DNA from: Pascua guehoae
Taxonomy: Eukaryota > Basidiomycota > Tremellomycetes > Trichosporonales > Trichosporonaceae
Direction: 5' to 3'
Length of the DNA: 64,000 bases
Assembly (NCBI GenBank): GCA_001600415.1
Contig: BCJX01000001.1
Location: forward strand, 1,343,723 to 1,407,722
In this document: positions 22,188-32,033 of the stretch, in pieces
Numbering within the stretch: the stretch's first letter is position 1
Layout: the number at the start of each line of letters is the position of its first letter
Translations under genes and position numbers: made by a program
The notes under the pieces: generated by a model
What the model saw: the letters and a program-made list of their open reading frames with translations, nothing else
Database searches by the model: none
What the model was told of the DNA's origin: nothing

Positions 22188-23156
22188 AATAATCATGATG
22201 TACAGGTGCGACCAGAAAGTGTCGAGACTGCCACCTAGAGCTGGGTCGATGTTGAGCATGGACACTCTCTCCATCGGCCCTGCACGACGACCAGGTGCAT
22301 CAGGCCAACTTGAACCACACATGGTAATGTCCACCATGCACAGCAAGGACGACAGCCTCGAGACAAGGGTGCGAGATGGCACTTGCAGTACGAGGCGCTG
22401 TATGCGTGCCGAGCTCAACGTGGCAGTCGCAATACTTTGCGGTTGCACCTGTACGAGCATAGCCCCAAGAGAGCGCCTCGGTGACACAGGGCACGAAAGG
22501 AGCACTGCTCAACTCATCTCTCCAGGAGAACGGCCGCATGTCGCGGCATTCCTGGCGGCCCTGGCCGGCCTTTATACCAGAGGCTGTGCGGCTTGGTAGG
22601 GTGCCTTGTACTTTAGCGCGTGCCGGCGTTTGTTGCCGCGTTTCATACTCGAATAAGCAGTCCACCCCTCCGTCCTCGGTGTTCCCTGGCGGGTACTTGG
22701 TAGGGGTACGGTACAGGTTTGTACCTCGATCCATCCAACTGCACGTCTACTGTAGTCTGTCCTGGACAAAGTTGGCCTTGGTCCTAGTTTTCCTCGACAC
22801 TTGCCTCGACACTTTCCCAGCCATGCCAGCCACTTGCCTGGCGCCACCTGTGCTCTCCGCCTCCCCATCCCGCTTTGTGGCGATCCCCTGGCGGCGATGC
22901 TTTCCTAGGTCAAACCAGCGAGTCTGTCCCCATGTGGCAGGTCGAGACCTTGCTCTGGTCTGGTTCCCATGCCACTGCCGCTTAGCGTGTAACATATTAC
23001 GACCCTAGAGCTGCACAGGAAAACAGCAGCAGTGTAGGCGTACAGACGGGAGGAGAATGGACACAAGTGTACTCACATTTGCCCTCGACGATCATACCAG
23101 CCAGCCGCTTTGGAACCAGCGTAGCCACTTTGCATCCTCATCATTGACATACCAAG
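21335..23156. other. intergenic between LIM and CFEM-like genes
   Basis: 1.8 kb without credible coding frames. It contains the LIM 3' flank and the GT microsatellite at 22154-22186. No tRNA or other RNA gene was recognised. Confidence 0.5.
22154..22186. repeat. (GT)n microsatellite
   Basis: About 33 bp of alternating T and G. Confidence 0.95.
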
Positions 23157-24422
23157 ATGCGCACCATGGCAAAGATGTGGGCCACTGTCTTGCTGCTCGC
23201 CATGAGCACGACGACGGTCGTTGCTCAAATCATCAACGGGTGGGTGGTGTTGAAGATGTGTGGTACCCAACTGACACGGATTGGCGCAGATTCGATACCT
23301 CCAAGGTTGATCCATGCTTGTCCAACTGCATCACTTCCGCTGCCGGGGCAATGGGCTGCTCTGGGATTGGGGATCTCAATTGCTATTGTAGCAGTGCCGC
23401 CTTTGGAAAACGTATACCCAGTGTGTCGCTGAGTGAGTTTGTACAGGGAAAAAAGGCCCCTAGAGTCGCATTTGCTCATCAGTCCAGCGACTGCTCCACG
23501 TTGTGGACGGATGCCTCGGGCTTTGCGTGGCAGCTATGCCGCACGACCGACGAGGGCTTTACATTGGGCGATCCTATCACGTTCTCTGTGCCCGGTTCGG
23601 GCGTTGGCACGGCCACAGGCTCTGGCTCTGCGGCCGCCACCGGCTCCGTCCCGGCCCCGAGCACTACTGCCGTCTCCAGCTCTCCCGCCCCCTCGAGCTC
23701 GGCCACCACTTCCGACTCCACAGGTGACTCTGCCGCCGCCCCCGACGCAGGCGCCCACAAATCCCACTCGAGCGCAGGAGCGATTGCGGGGGGCGTAATC
23801 GGCGGCATCGGAGGCGCCATCCTCATCGCCGGGCTGGCCATCTTCTTCACCCGGCGGCACCTCACGCGGCGCCGGAGAGCCACCGACCCCAACGCTTTCC
23901 ATATTGACGAGGAGGCACCCAAACCGACGCCGTTTACGCCCTCCAAACTGACAGTTATTCCCGGACACGACGGAGCGAACCAGAGCAGCGGGCCCATGTC
24001 TCAGCTCTCCCCCACCGACTCGTAAGTTGCGTTTTTAAAAATGTTGACTCACGCAAAGCTCGAATATGGCTTCGGTCCCTCCCTTTGCCGCAGGGACAGG
24101 GACGAGCGCGAGCGTCGCGGCATCGAGTACTTCGTGGCCTTCTTCACTCCCAAGCGGCGCCGCAATGGGTATCACCCCCGTCCACCAGGATAAGGGGAGC
24201 ATGGCCATGGCCGAGAGCAACGACACGTCTGCCGCCTACGTCCCAGACTCTGCCGCGCCCATTGCCCGCACCCGCCGCCAACGCCCGACTCACGCCGAGG
24301 ATGCCGAGGACGCAGACGTGCTTCCTCCCATGTACAACCCGCGGTGGGCTGAGACGCAGCCAGCGAGGGGCCAGGCAGCGAGTGAGAATGGGAGCATCGG
24401 TAGAACCCCCAAAGGGCAATGA
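23157..24422 (+). CDS. CFEM-like secreted/single-pass membrane protein
   Basis: Exons 23157-23239, 23290-24021 and 24059-24422 give 392 aa. Residues 1-24 are a signal peptide (ATVLLLAMSTTTVVAQ). A 50-nt intron with a CTGAC branch joins QIING to FDTSKVDPCLSNC. The following Cys pattern (C-x3-C-x9-C-x7-C-x-C, later DC and LC) resembles the CFEM fold, which binds haem or contributes to cell-wall anchoring in fungi, but one of eight cysteines seems absent. A Ser/Thr/Ala-rich stalk leads to a transmembrane helix (GGVIGGIGGAILIAGLAIFF) with basic RRHLTRRRRA after it, then a cytoplasmic tail. An optional 51-nt in-frame intron near 23438-23488 would shorten the loop before the last cysteines. Receptor or wall-sensor roles are speculation. 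Confidence 0.7.
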
Positions 24423-25953
24423 GGCACGTCGTTGGGTATGTTCCCAGACCGTCCAGACGCCTACTGGCGAGAGAAGTGGCAGATAAAGAGCCATGTATCA
24501 TAATATGAACCTGGCTGGTCCAAGCTGTACATTTGCTGCATCCATGCTTGAGTCGCGCCGCGGGCCACAGGGACGGCACAACGGCTTGCTCCGATATCCG
24601 TCAGTCGTCAAGTCGGCAAGTCGTTGTGGGCAAGCGTATGGAGGGAGACTTGACATTTAGTTTGTCAAGATCGGTTGATTACCGTCCCGATCAGGTCCCA
24701 CCCAAGCACGTTTACACGCTACATCTTATCACATTGCCGTCAGTGCAGTCAACTACAGGCTCGTTTGTCAAGCCGTCCTTGGAAAGCTCCCCCATGTGGT
24801 GTCCACCGATACGCCCCCTTGCGTGCGGCGTCAAAGTACATGTCCCCTCCGGGGGGGCCGCAGGGGGAACAGCGAGACAGGGGGGAAATTGGAGGGACAT
24901 GAGAGCCCACGGAGGGGCTGTGTAATAGTATGCACACTCAGCCGCGTTCCCAGCGACATGTTCATGAAGCGAATCCGCCGAGATGCCCTCTGGACGGTAT
25001 TTAGGATACCTTTTGGGTATATGGATAGCGCGGCTTCATGGTGCTATTACAGGCTGGGGGCAAGGAGGGCCATGAGGGCGACGGCTGTGGGTCACGGAGC
25101 CGTGGCGCGTGGCCACGGTGGGATCTCGGCCCCCGGGCCACCGAAACTCACCGACGTAAGACTAGGGCGTGTTACGAAGGGCCTCCACGGTGGTCGGGGA
25201 AGGCCATGGTGACTTTGACGGCCATCCTCGGGGGAAGGCCATTCTGCGTGGCCTTCCTCCGTGGCCCTCTCCAGTGGCCTTCGTCCTTGATCTTCCCCCA
25301 TGACCCGTGGCCTCTCCCCGTGGCCTTCAAGGCCACGGAGGAAGGCCATGAGGAAGGCCATGAGGAAGGCCACTGGGAGGGCCACGGGCCACGGGGAAAG
25401 GCCACTGGGAAAAGGCCACGGAGAACGGCCGTCCCAGCTTAACAGCTTCCCGGCCCAGCGTGGCCTTCAAGGCCGCGGAGGAAGGGCACACGGCCACGAG
25501 GACGGCCACGGGCCACAAGAGACAGCCACGCGAGCCGCGAGGAAGGCCACAAGGAAGGCCACGGTACTAACATTCTGAAATGTCAGACTCGCACAACCCC
25601 GTCAACACCTAGACGCTCTCACACCCACCCACTCATCCTTGCCAGCGCACCAGTACCACTTGCTCATCGTGCGGCCTCCTAACATGTACGCTTCATCACA
25701 CACCACACCCCAACGGCTTCCCATCAAACCCACGGGTCGAAGCTCCTACCGATCTCCATCCATATCGCCTCCGCCTCATCCATCCGTTTCCAGCCCATAA
25801 GGGAAATACGAAAATAGCACTTGGCCGGTGGTGACGTCAAACCACGCGGCAATCGGGTCCAGTCAACCACACAAACAAAACCTACTGTACCTCTCCTTGG
25901 CGATTGATTACGACGTTGACCACCTCCCACACCAGAACACCACGCCACGACTC
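24423..25953. other. intergenic with inverted GGCCAC/GTGGCC-rich repeat
   Basis: No credible gene. The middle part (about 25170-25565) is packed with GGCCAC/GTGGCC words in both orientations (separate entry). The right flank, 25570-25953, is the likely promoter of the BRCT gene. Confidence 0.5.
25170..25565. repeat. GGCC-word repeat with inverted arrangement
   Basis: Units such as aaggccatgagg (three near-perfect copies at 25341-25376), gtggcctt and ccacggag recur in direct and inverted orientation. Sense and antisense arms (gtggccttcaaggccac at 25320-25336, and a similar gtggccttcaaggccgc near 25461) form short perfect palindromes. The result can fold extensively. Confidence 0.75.
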
Positions 25954-27489
25954 ATGGCACCACTCACACCCTCGTCGTCGCAGGAGATCATCTGCATCTC
26001 GCCCCCTTCGAGCCCCAAGCCTGCCCCGCCGAAGCCCACGGAAGGCGGGCGGAAACGCTCCCGCCCGGCGGAAGGTGAGGCTTCGAAGGCGTCGTCGTCC
26101 TCGTCTTCCACGAGCCCCAAGTCGCGCTCCCGCGTCACGGCGCGCATGGTACGTCCGCCTACCCTACGATAGACAACACTCGTGTTTCCCGCACTCGTGT
26201 TGGCTTGCGCGCCTGACACCCAGCTCTCGACGCTCAGCGACGCGTCCAACCCCATCACCCACTCGGACCAGTTCCAGCGCACCGACCACGTCCACTCGTG
26301 CTCGACGGGCCACCAGCAGCGCGGCGGCGACCGCGGGTTCTGGGCCTCCATGCGCGAGAAGGGGATGAAGCCCGAGGCGGGCGAGGCGCATACGTACTGG
26401 AGCGTAAGGACTAGGAATGTCGAGGAGGGCGCGAGGGCAAAGGTGCGTTGTGGGTGGTAGGTTGGGTGGGGTGGGGTTTCGCGGTGGTGTTGGGGTGGTG
26501 CTGGGTGGTGTTGGGGTGGTGCTAGGACGATGCTGACGGGTACAGAAGACAAATGTGCTCGGTATGTGTCTTGTTGGTTGTCGCTTTGCTGTGTCGTTGC
26601 GTTGCAGTCGTATCGTCCAGTCGGTGTGGTACCGTCACTTGGCACCTTCCCTCACAACCCCCAACCCGACACACAAACACACACACACACACACACACAC
26701 AAACATACACATTCAGAATCCAAACAAACACACCGAGCAGTTGCCTCTTGTGTTGTTTACCATTTGGCCGACGGCTCAAACCCTTCGGCTTAGCTGTAAC
26801 TCTCTTATGCGGAAATACTGTTCCCACCATGTCGAGCATGCTGGTCGGCGTTGTGCAGCACTATTTAGCCAAAGCTGAGCCCATCGTTTCCTCCGTTCAA
26901 CACGACGATGTCGATTTCCTCGACAGTGCGCAGCTCCCCCACACACCGCCCTCGTCCCTCCCCCCCCCCCCCCCTAACCCCTGCCCCCACTAACACCAGC
27001 CGGCTGCGTCATTGCAATCAACGGCCCCACGGGCCCGCTCGTCTCCAACCTCCAGCTCCAAAACCTCATCACATCCAATGGCGGCCGATACGTGCCCCAC
27101 CAGAGCTCACGGTGCACACACGTCGTCGCGTCGCGCCTCTCGGGGACAAAGGCGCAGAAGCACATCAACGGCCAGGGCAGCCGCGGCGCCGCCAACCGGA
27201 CACAGGTGGTCAAGGTCGAGTGTAAGTTGTAGTCACAGCTGGCCCATCCCTAGGGCCTAGCTGCATATCTGCACTCACATTCTGGAGCTGACGGCAGGGG
27301 TTCTCGACTGCGTCAAGCAGGGTAAACGCCTCAGTGAGGCGGGGTACGGCGTCGTGCAAGACCCGGTGGGTGACATCTTCGCGAGAGTGCGCAACACCCA
27401 CTAACCTGCAGTCACAGAAGAACCTGTTTAGCGCGTTTGGGGTGCAGCCAAAGTCGGCGAGCTTGGCGGGCGGGTCCAAGGCTGAGTGA
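25954..27489 (+). CDS. Small BRCT-domain protein, Rev1-N-terminus-like
   Basis: Six exons, 25954-26148, 26224-26442, 26546-26561, 27000-27221, 27298-27365 and 27412-27489, join perfectly in frame to 265 aa. The N-terminal 65 residues are Ser/Pro/Lys-rich. Exon 2 carries a GFWASMREKGMKPE segment of the kind that precedes the BRCT in Rev1. The BRCT runs from about residue 145 (LAGCVIAINGPTGP, then LITSNGGRYV, CTHVVASRLSGTKAQK) to WVLDCVKQGKRLSEAGYGV near 220-240. Translesion polymerase Rev1 would continue with a catalytic domain, but here an in-frame stop follows 26 residues later. Function is probably in DNA-damage binding or recruitment (inference). The 16-nt exon 3 is supported by exact frame and LAGCV continuity. 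Intron 3 holds a CA repeat and a C15 tract. Confidence 0.75.
26669..26700. repeat. (CA)n microsatellite in an intron of the BRCT gene
   Basis: About 30 bp of CA-type dinucleotide repeat within the 438-nt intron 26562-26999. Confidence 0.9.
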
Positions 27490-28127
27490 TAGGGGTTGTG
27501 TGTTGTGGTGCAAGGTGCTTGCATTTGTCGTGTTGTATTCTTATGAGATACCTTGCATGCGAGTTACTTGTTGACTCGCACCGCTCTTTGATGGGATCGG
27601 AACACGCGGCTGTGCCCAGCTTGTGTGGCCGCAGACACAGGCAGCGACGGGGGATGCCGGATCTGAGGCTACGAATGCTGACTCTGGTCTGACTCTACGG
27701 GGTGAATGCTGCCTGCAATACATGCCCCTGCAATACATGCCTTGTCTCCCACACCTCACGCAGATCCTGTCCTCGCTGTGCCTCCCTCGTCCCGCCCGTC
27801 ATCCCATCGGTCATCTTTGTTGAGGTTCTCCATCACTTCGACACCACCATCTCAAGGAAGTGGCCCCCTCACCCCACCTTTGCACCTCTTCCTCGACGCC
27901 CGTCTACCTCTTCTGGACTTGGCTGTCCCGACATTGTTCTTTTCTACCCTCCCTGTCCTGCTCAGTCACATTTTACCCCTCCCCGATACCTGGCAGTTCC
28001 CCCGTGCCAGTTCTTGGTCAGCGCTTGCCAGTTGGTGGACTGTCAATGGACCCCGTGAGCCTCCTCTCCCAGCCTCTCTATTCACACAGCAAGACGAAAG
28101 AATGATTATACTCGTACACGGTAGACT
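27490..28127. other. convergent intergenic region
   Basis: 638 bp between two converging genes, holding both 3' untranslated regions. Short direct repeats are visible (tgcaatacatgccc at about 27714-27735). Nothing else is recognised. Confidence 0.5.
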
Positions 28128-29871
28128 CTACCAACTGCTACTCGAGCACCCGCCGCTGTCACCTCCGCTGCTACTCGAGCACCCGCCACTGTAGCTATCA
28201 CTGCTACTGCTGCAACCGCCTCCACCACTGTCGCTCGTAGACCAACTGATGCCGTTGTCAAAGCCCATGCCGCCGCGGTAGCCATACGTGGTGCCACCTC
28301 CGTCTCCGCCCCCGCCCCCACTACCGCCACCTCCTCTCGAGCCTGTACCCCCCGCGTAGCTCCCCCCTTGACCGCGGGACCATGAGCTCCTCCAGTCGTC
28401 CGTGTGCGTGGTGCAGTGTGGCGTTGTCGCCTTGCTCGTCGGCCTGGCAGGTCAGTCGCTACCCCACAAACACCCCATACGTACTTTGCCGTCACGCCCG
28501 CCATGGCGAGGACGCCCTTTACGGCTTCGCGCATCTTCTTGCACTGTGGGCAGTTTGCCCTCGCGACGGCGAGTTCGCGCATGCGCCGCTTCTTCTCGTT
28601 CTTGAGGAGGCTCTTGAGGACGTGAGCGGCATGTCGGGCGTCTTCAATCTTCTTGAGCGCCTCGGCGCACAGGGCGCAGTCGGGCCATTTAGATGGTGTA
28701 TCTGGGTCGTGCGCGGTGTGTTCGGCCTCTTCGCGCTCCCACGCATCGCGGTGGCAGAGATAACACGCCGCCGTCTGGGGATCATGCGGGCGGCGCGGGG
28801 GATGTGCCTCGTGTTGTCTCCGTGTGGCGTCGGTGCGCGCGGCACGGCAGAGCGCCACGGGATCGCACAGCACACACTCGGGGTACGCATTAATCACCCG
28901 CACCGCCACGGTCCTGACCACGCCCGACCCGAGCGTCTCCGGACTGCCATTCTCGGCCTTCATGCACGCCAGGCGCGGCTCGACGCCCACGGCGGTCTGG
29001 TAGATTTCCGCCTTGCGCGCATCCACATGCCCCACGTGCGCCGTCGCTTGCGCCAGCCGCGCGACCGCGAGGCGCACATCCCCGTTGCCCGCCACGGCCG
29101 CCGCGTGCGCCACGCCCGGCGCATACCCGGCCCGCCGGAACGCCGCCGCCGCGTCCCCCAGCACGCGCGCGGGGCACGTCACGCCCCTCGGCGCGGGCTC
29201 GCGGGGGGCAAGGCACTCGATCCCCGCGGGGCTCGGGCTCACGGGTCGCCGCCGGCTCTTTTTGCGCCAGCGCGATGGCGGCACGCGCGTCCGGGCGACT
29301 AAGGGTATCAGCACCAACCAAAGGGAGACTCGGTCGTGGGGCTAGACGTACTGCACGCCTCGACATCGGCAGCGTCGAGCGTCGGGTCGGCGGGCGGGAT
29401 CACCACCGGCCGCCACCACGGCCCACACTTGACCGCCGCCGGCGGGGGCAGGTCCAGGGCCTTGACGGGCGTCGCCGTCCCGCTCGTCGAGGGCGTGATG
29501 TCTGGCTTGTCTGGCGCCGGCTCCTTTTCGTCAATGGTCGGCAGGAGCGGGGCGGTCTGGACGCGGGCGCGTGGTCCCAAGGCCGACATGCCGGCTAGTG
29601 TGGCTGGCGTGTATCGACGGCGGAAAAGGAGGATGGGTTCGAGAGAGTGGAGACCGAGGAGGGTAGGGGTGCCCCGGCGGCACGGCGATAGACACAAGAA
29701 GATTGAAACAACGAAACAAGAAATGAGTGGGATGGATGGAATAATGTAGCACAGCAAGAGGACCAGAGCATCCACACAGGCCACGGCGTTTAAGACACTG
29801 CCGCCGTCTGTGCTCGATCGACGCGTCGGACTCCAAGTTTGTTGTGCCAAGAGGAAATCCACAGGCGACAT
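28128..29871 (-). CDS. Unrecognised Cys-rich protein with UBA-like segment
   Basis: Exons 29352-29871, 28485-29298 and 28128-28443 join in frame to 549 aa; introns of 53 and 41 nt have GTACGT donors. If translation starts at the later ATG (29589) the protein is 455 aa. With the longer start it opens with one or two hydrophobic spans (DALVLLLCYIIPSIPLIS). Near residues 220-260, a segment FRRAGYAPGVAHAAAVAGNG followed by RLAVARL matches the helix-loop-helix pattern of UBA domains. Next come four CxxC pairs, CVLC (~314), CYLCH (~352), CALC (~382) and CPQC (~425), with interspersed HxAH elements, suggesting two zinc sites. The C-terminus turns Gly-rich and ends with three GGCSSSS-type units. I do not recognise the family. 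A ubiquitin-linked zinc protein is only a guess. Confidence 0.65.
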
Positions 29872-30556
29872 ACGTCGGTGCGGTGCGGTGCGGTGCGGTG
29901 CGGCGTACGCTGCGCATGCGGTGCTCCACAGTGGGCATGCAGGCGTCCATGGCGGTGCATGACCAGTTGCATGACGCGACTCGTTTGTTTTTTGCCACTT
30001 GCCCCTGCCATTCCCGCCGGCGTCGGATCCGACCCGAGCCCAAGCGACCGACCCGAGCAAGCCGAACCGCCCACGCCACGCTCGCTTGCAGCTCGAGATC
30101 TCGCTGATATCTCGCTTGATCGCTTGGGTCTGCGATAAGAGAGTGCACAGTGTCGCAAACTGAATACGCTGATACTATGGCGAGTCTACGTGTGTGTCGA
30201 GAAAAGGGCCGAGCGGAACTGCCACTGCAGTCATCCGGACTCTGTGGACCTGGTCGGTAAGTGGTCCACCCTACGACTCAGTGCCCCACCGAGCCAGGAA
30301 CCACCGAGTCAAGCGGGCTGCCATGCAGCCAGGCGTTGAGCTCCGACAACGTCGATGTCCTCTGGGACACGAACAATGCGGCGGGTGGGCAGAAAAGGTT
30401 TAAGACGACGAGGCAACAAAGCACACAAAGCGACCATTGGATCACGATGCATTATTCGGGACGACACACTACGAGAACCATTCTTTCCAACTTTGTGTTT
30501 CGTAGCCTATTCTGTAAACGAGCGTCTAGAGCTTACACGCAGTGCACGGCTGGTCG
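29872..30556. other. intergenic, with (GGTGC)n
   Basis: 685 bp between the Cys-rich gene start and the 3' end of the HRXXH gene. It carries a GGTGC pentamer repeat at 29877-29903 and otherwise no recognisable feature. It should hold the promoter of the Cys-rich gene, unless that gene starts even further upstream. Confidence 0.45.
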
Positions 30557-32033
30557 TCAGCTACCTCCCAGCGCATGGTACTCACTCCCGTCGGCGTGCG
30601 TGTGGCAGTCCTGCTCGGCCGCGGGGGCCTCCTGAGACGGCGCAGCGGCAGCCTCCGAAGCAGCCGGGGCAGGGGCGGCCTCTGAAGCAGCGGGGGCGGC
30701 CTCCGAAGCAGCAGGCGCGGCCTCCTCGTGGTGGTGGAGAGCGTCGAGGTTGCCGATACACGCGTCGCCGCCGCCAACGTGCAGCGCGTAGACGTCTGAA
30801 TGTGAGCACGAGACGAGGGAACAGCGGGAACGGCTGGAAAATGTCGGTCTGGGAGTATTGGCACTCACGGGCGGCAAAGTACTGGAGCGCGTCCGAGTCA
30901 AAGGGGGACATTGTCGAGTTGTGCGCCGCGTTCTCGAGCACTTCGGCGAGGTCCTCGGCGCTGGTGGTCAGTTGGGCTGTTCTGCCGCCGGGGTGTGGGT
31001 GGGTGTGATTGGGTACGCTTGGGGGGGACGAGGGGACGAGGGGGACGAGGGAACGAAGGGACGAGGGGGACGAAGGGAAGAGGGAACGAGGGGACGAGGG
31101 GGACGAGAGGAAGAGGGAACGAGGGGACGAGGGGAACGAGGGGAGGGGGGGAGAGTGGACGTACTAGTGCGACACGGCCGCGTTGGCAATCTGCGGAATA
31201 TGGAACATGCGGTGGCTAGAGTCAGCAGTGTCCATGGCAGTGTGCCTCGGTCGGCCTGTCGCTTGTTTGGAGCAGCTCACATCAAGTCGATGGACCAGTA
31301 CACGCTGGGCGCCTGGGTGGCGAGCTCGTAGCCAAACATGCAAAAGGCAGAGTTATACAGCCTGTCCGTGTAGGACGCGTCGCAGATGACCGTCTCGGAC
31401 GTGGCGTTTTCGCCGCGCCAGTGGCCGCGCCAGCCGGGCTGGCCGCAGTTCTGTCGTTAGTACGTGTCGGTGGTAGGGGGGGGGGGTAGGTTATGTGGGG
31501 GTGTTTTCGTCGAGAACCGCGCTGCGGGGGGAGGGGGGGGGGAGGGGGGGATGGCTGAAGGAGAGAGTCGAGACCAAGAGGGTCTGCCCAAGTGACCAAC
31601 ACTCCCCACACTGTGGCAGTGGCACTTACACCATCAGGGTTGTCACAACGCAGGACCACGCCGTACTTGTTGCCCGAGATGAGCGCCTCGTAAACACCCA
31701 GAGCAGACGGGAGGGCCTCGGCCTTGGGGCCAAAGTACGTCTTGACGAGGTCGTCGGCGCCGTTGGTGTTCAGGTAGTCGCGTGCAGTCGTGGCCACCTC
31801 GATGGTGTCACTGGGGTTAGAGAAACAACGAGGGCGGTCCCAGAGGTCCTGTGATCTCACCGGAGGGCGTCCTCGAGCATGCGGCGCTGGGTCGCATTGC
31901 AGCTCTCGTGGATCTCAATGTCGGTGACGTAGGGCTGCGTGTCGCGGGCAATGTTGTGGCCGCGCGTGATATGGATGGGACCCGCGAGGGCGGTGGAGAC
32001 GAGGGAGAATGTGAGGGCAAGGAGGGGGAGCAT
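30557..32033 (-). CDS. PRA1: HRXXH secreted zinc-binding protein (Pra1/Asp f 2 family)
   Basis: Six exons, 31861-32033, 31630-31810, 31281-31450, 31165-31215, 30869-30960 and 30557-30795, join in frame to 301 aa. Residues 1-17 are a signal peptide (LPLLALTFSLVSTALA). The family domain starts near CNATQRRMLEDAL. The diagnostic HRMFH (HRXXH motif, near residue 177) is created at the start of exon 4, where the preceding Ile codon spans the splice junction. The C-terminus has HHH and CHTH plus a spaced His, like the zinc-binding tails of Candida Pra1 and Aspergillus Asp f 2, which capture extracellular zinc and can bind host factors. A PAASEA-type Ala/Glu repeat precedes the tail. In other fungi the gene often pairs with a zinc transporter; none is visible here. 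A weak TATA (TATAAG, about 120 bp upstream) is present. Whether it is proteolytically active is doubtful for this family. Confidence 0.85.
31019..31150. repeat. GGGACGAG-type minisatellite inside an intron
   Basis: Irregular 8-10-bp purine-rich units (gggacgagg, gaacgaggg) fill most of the 204-nt intron 30961-31164 of the HRXXH gene. The sense strand of the gene reads CCCTCGTC-rich. Confidence 0.9.
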
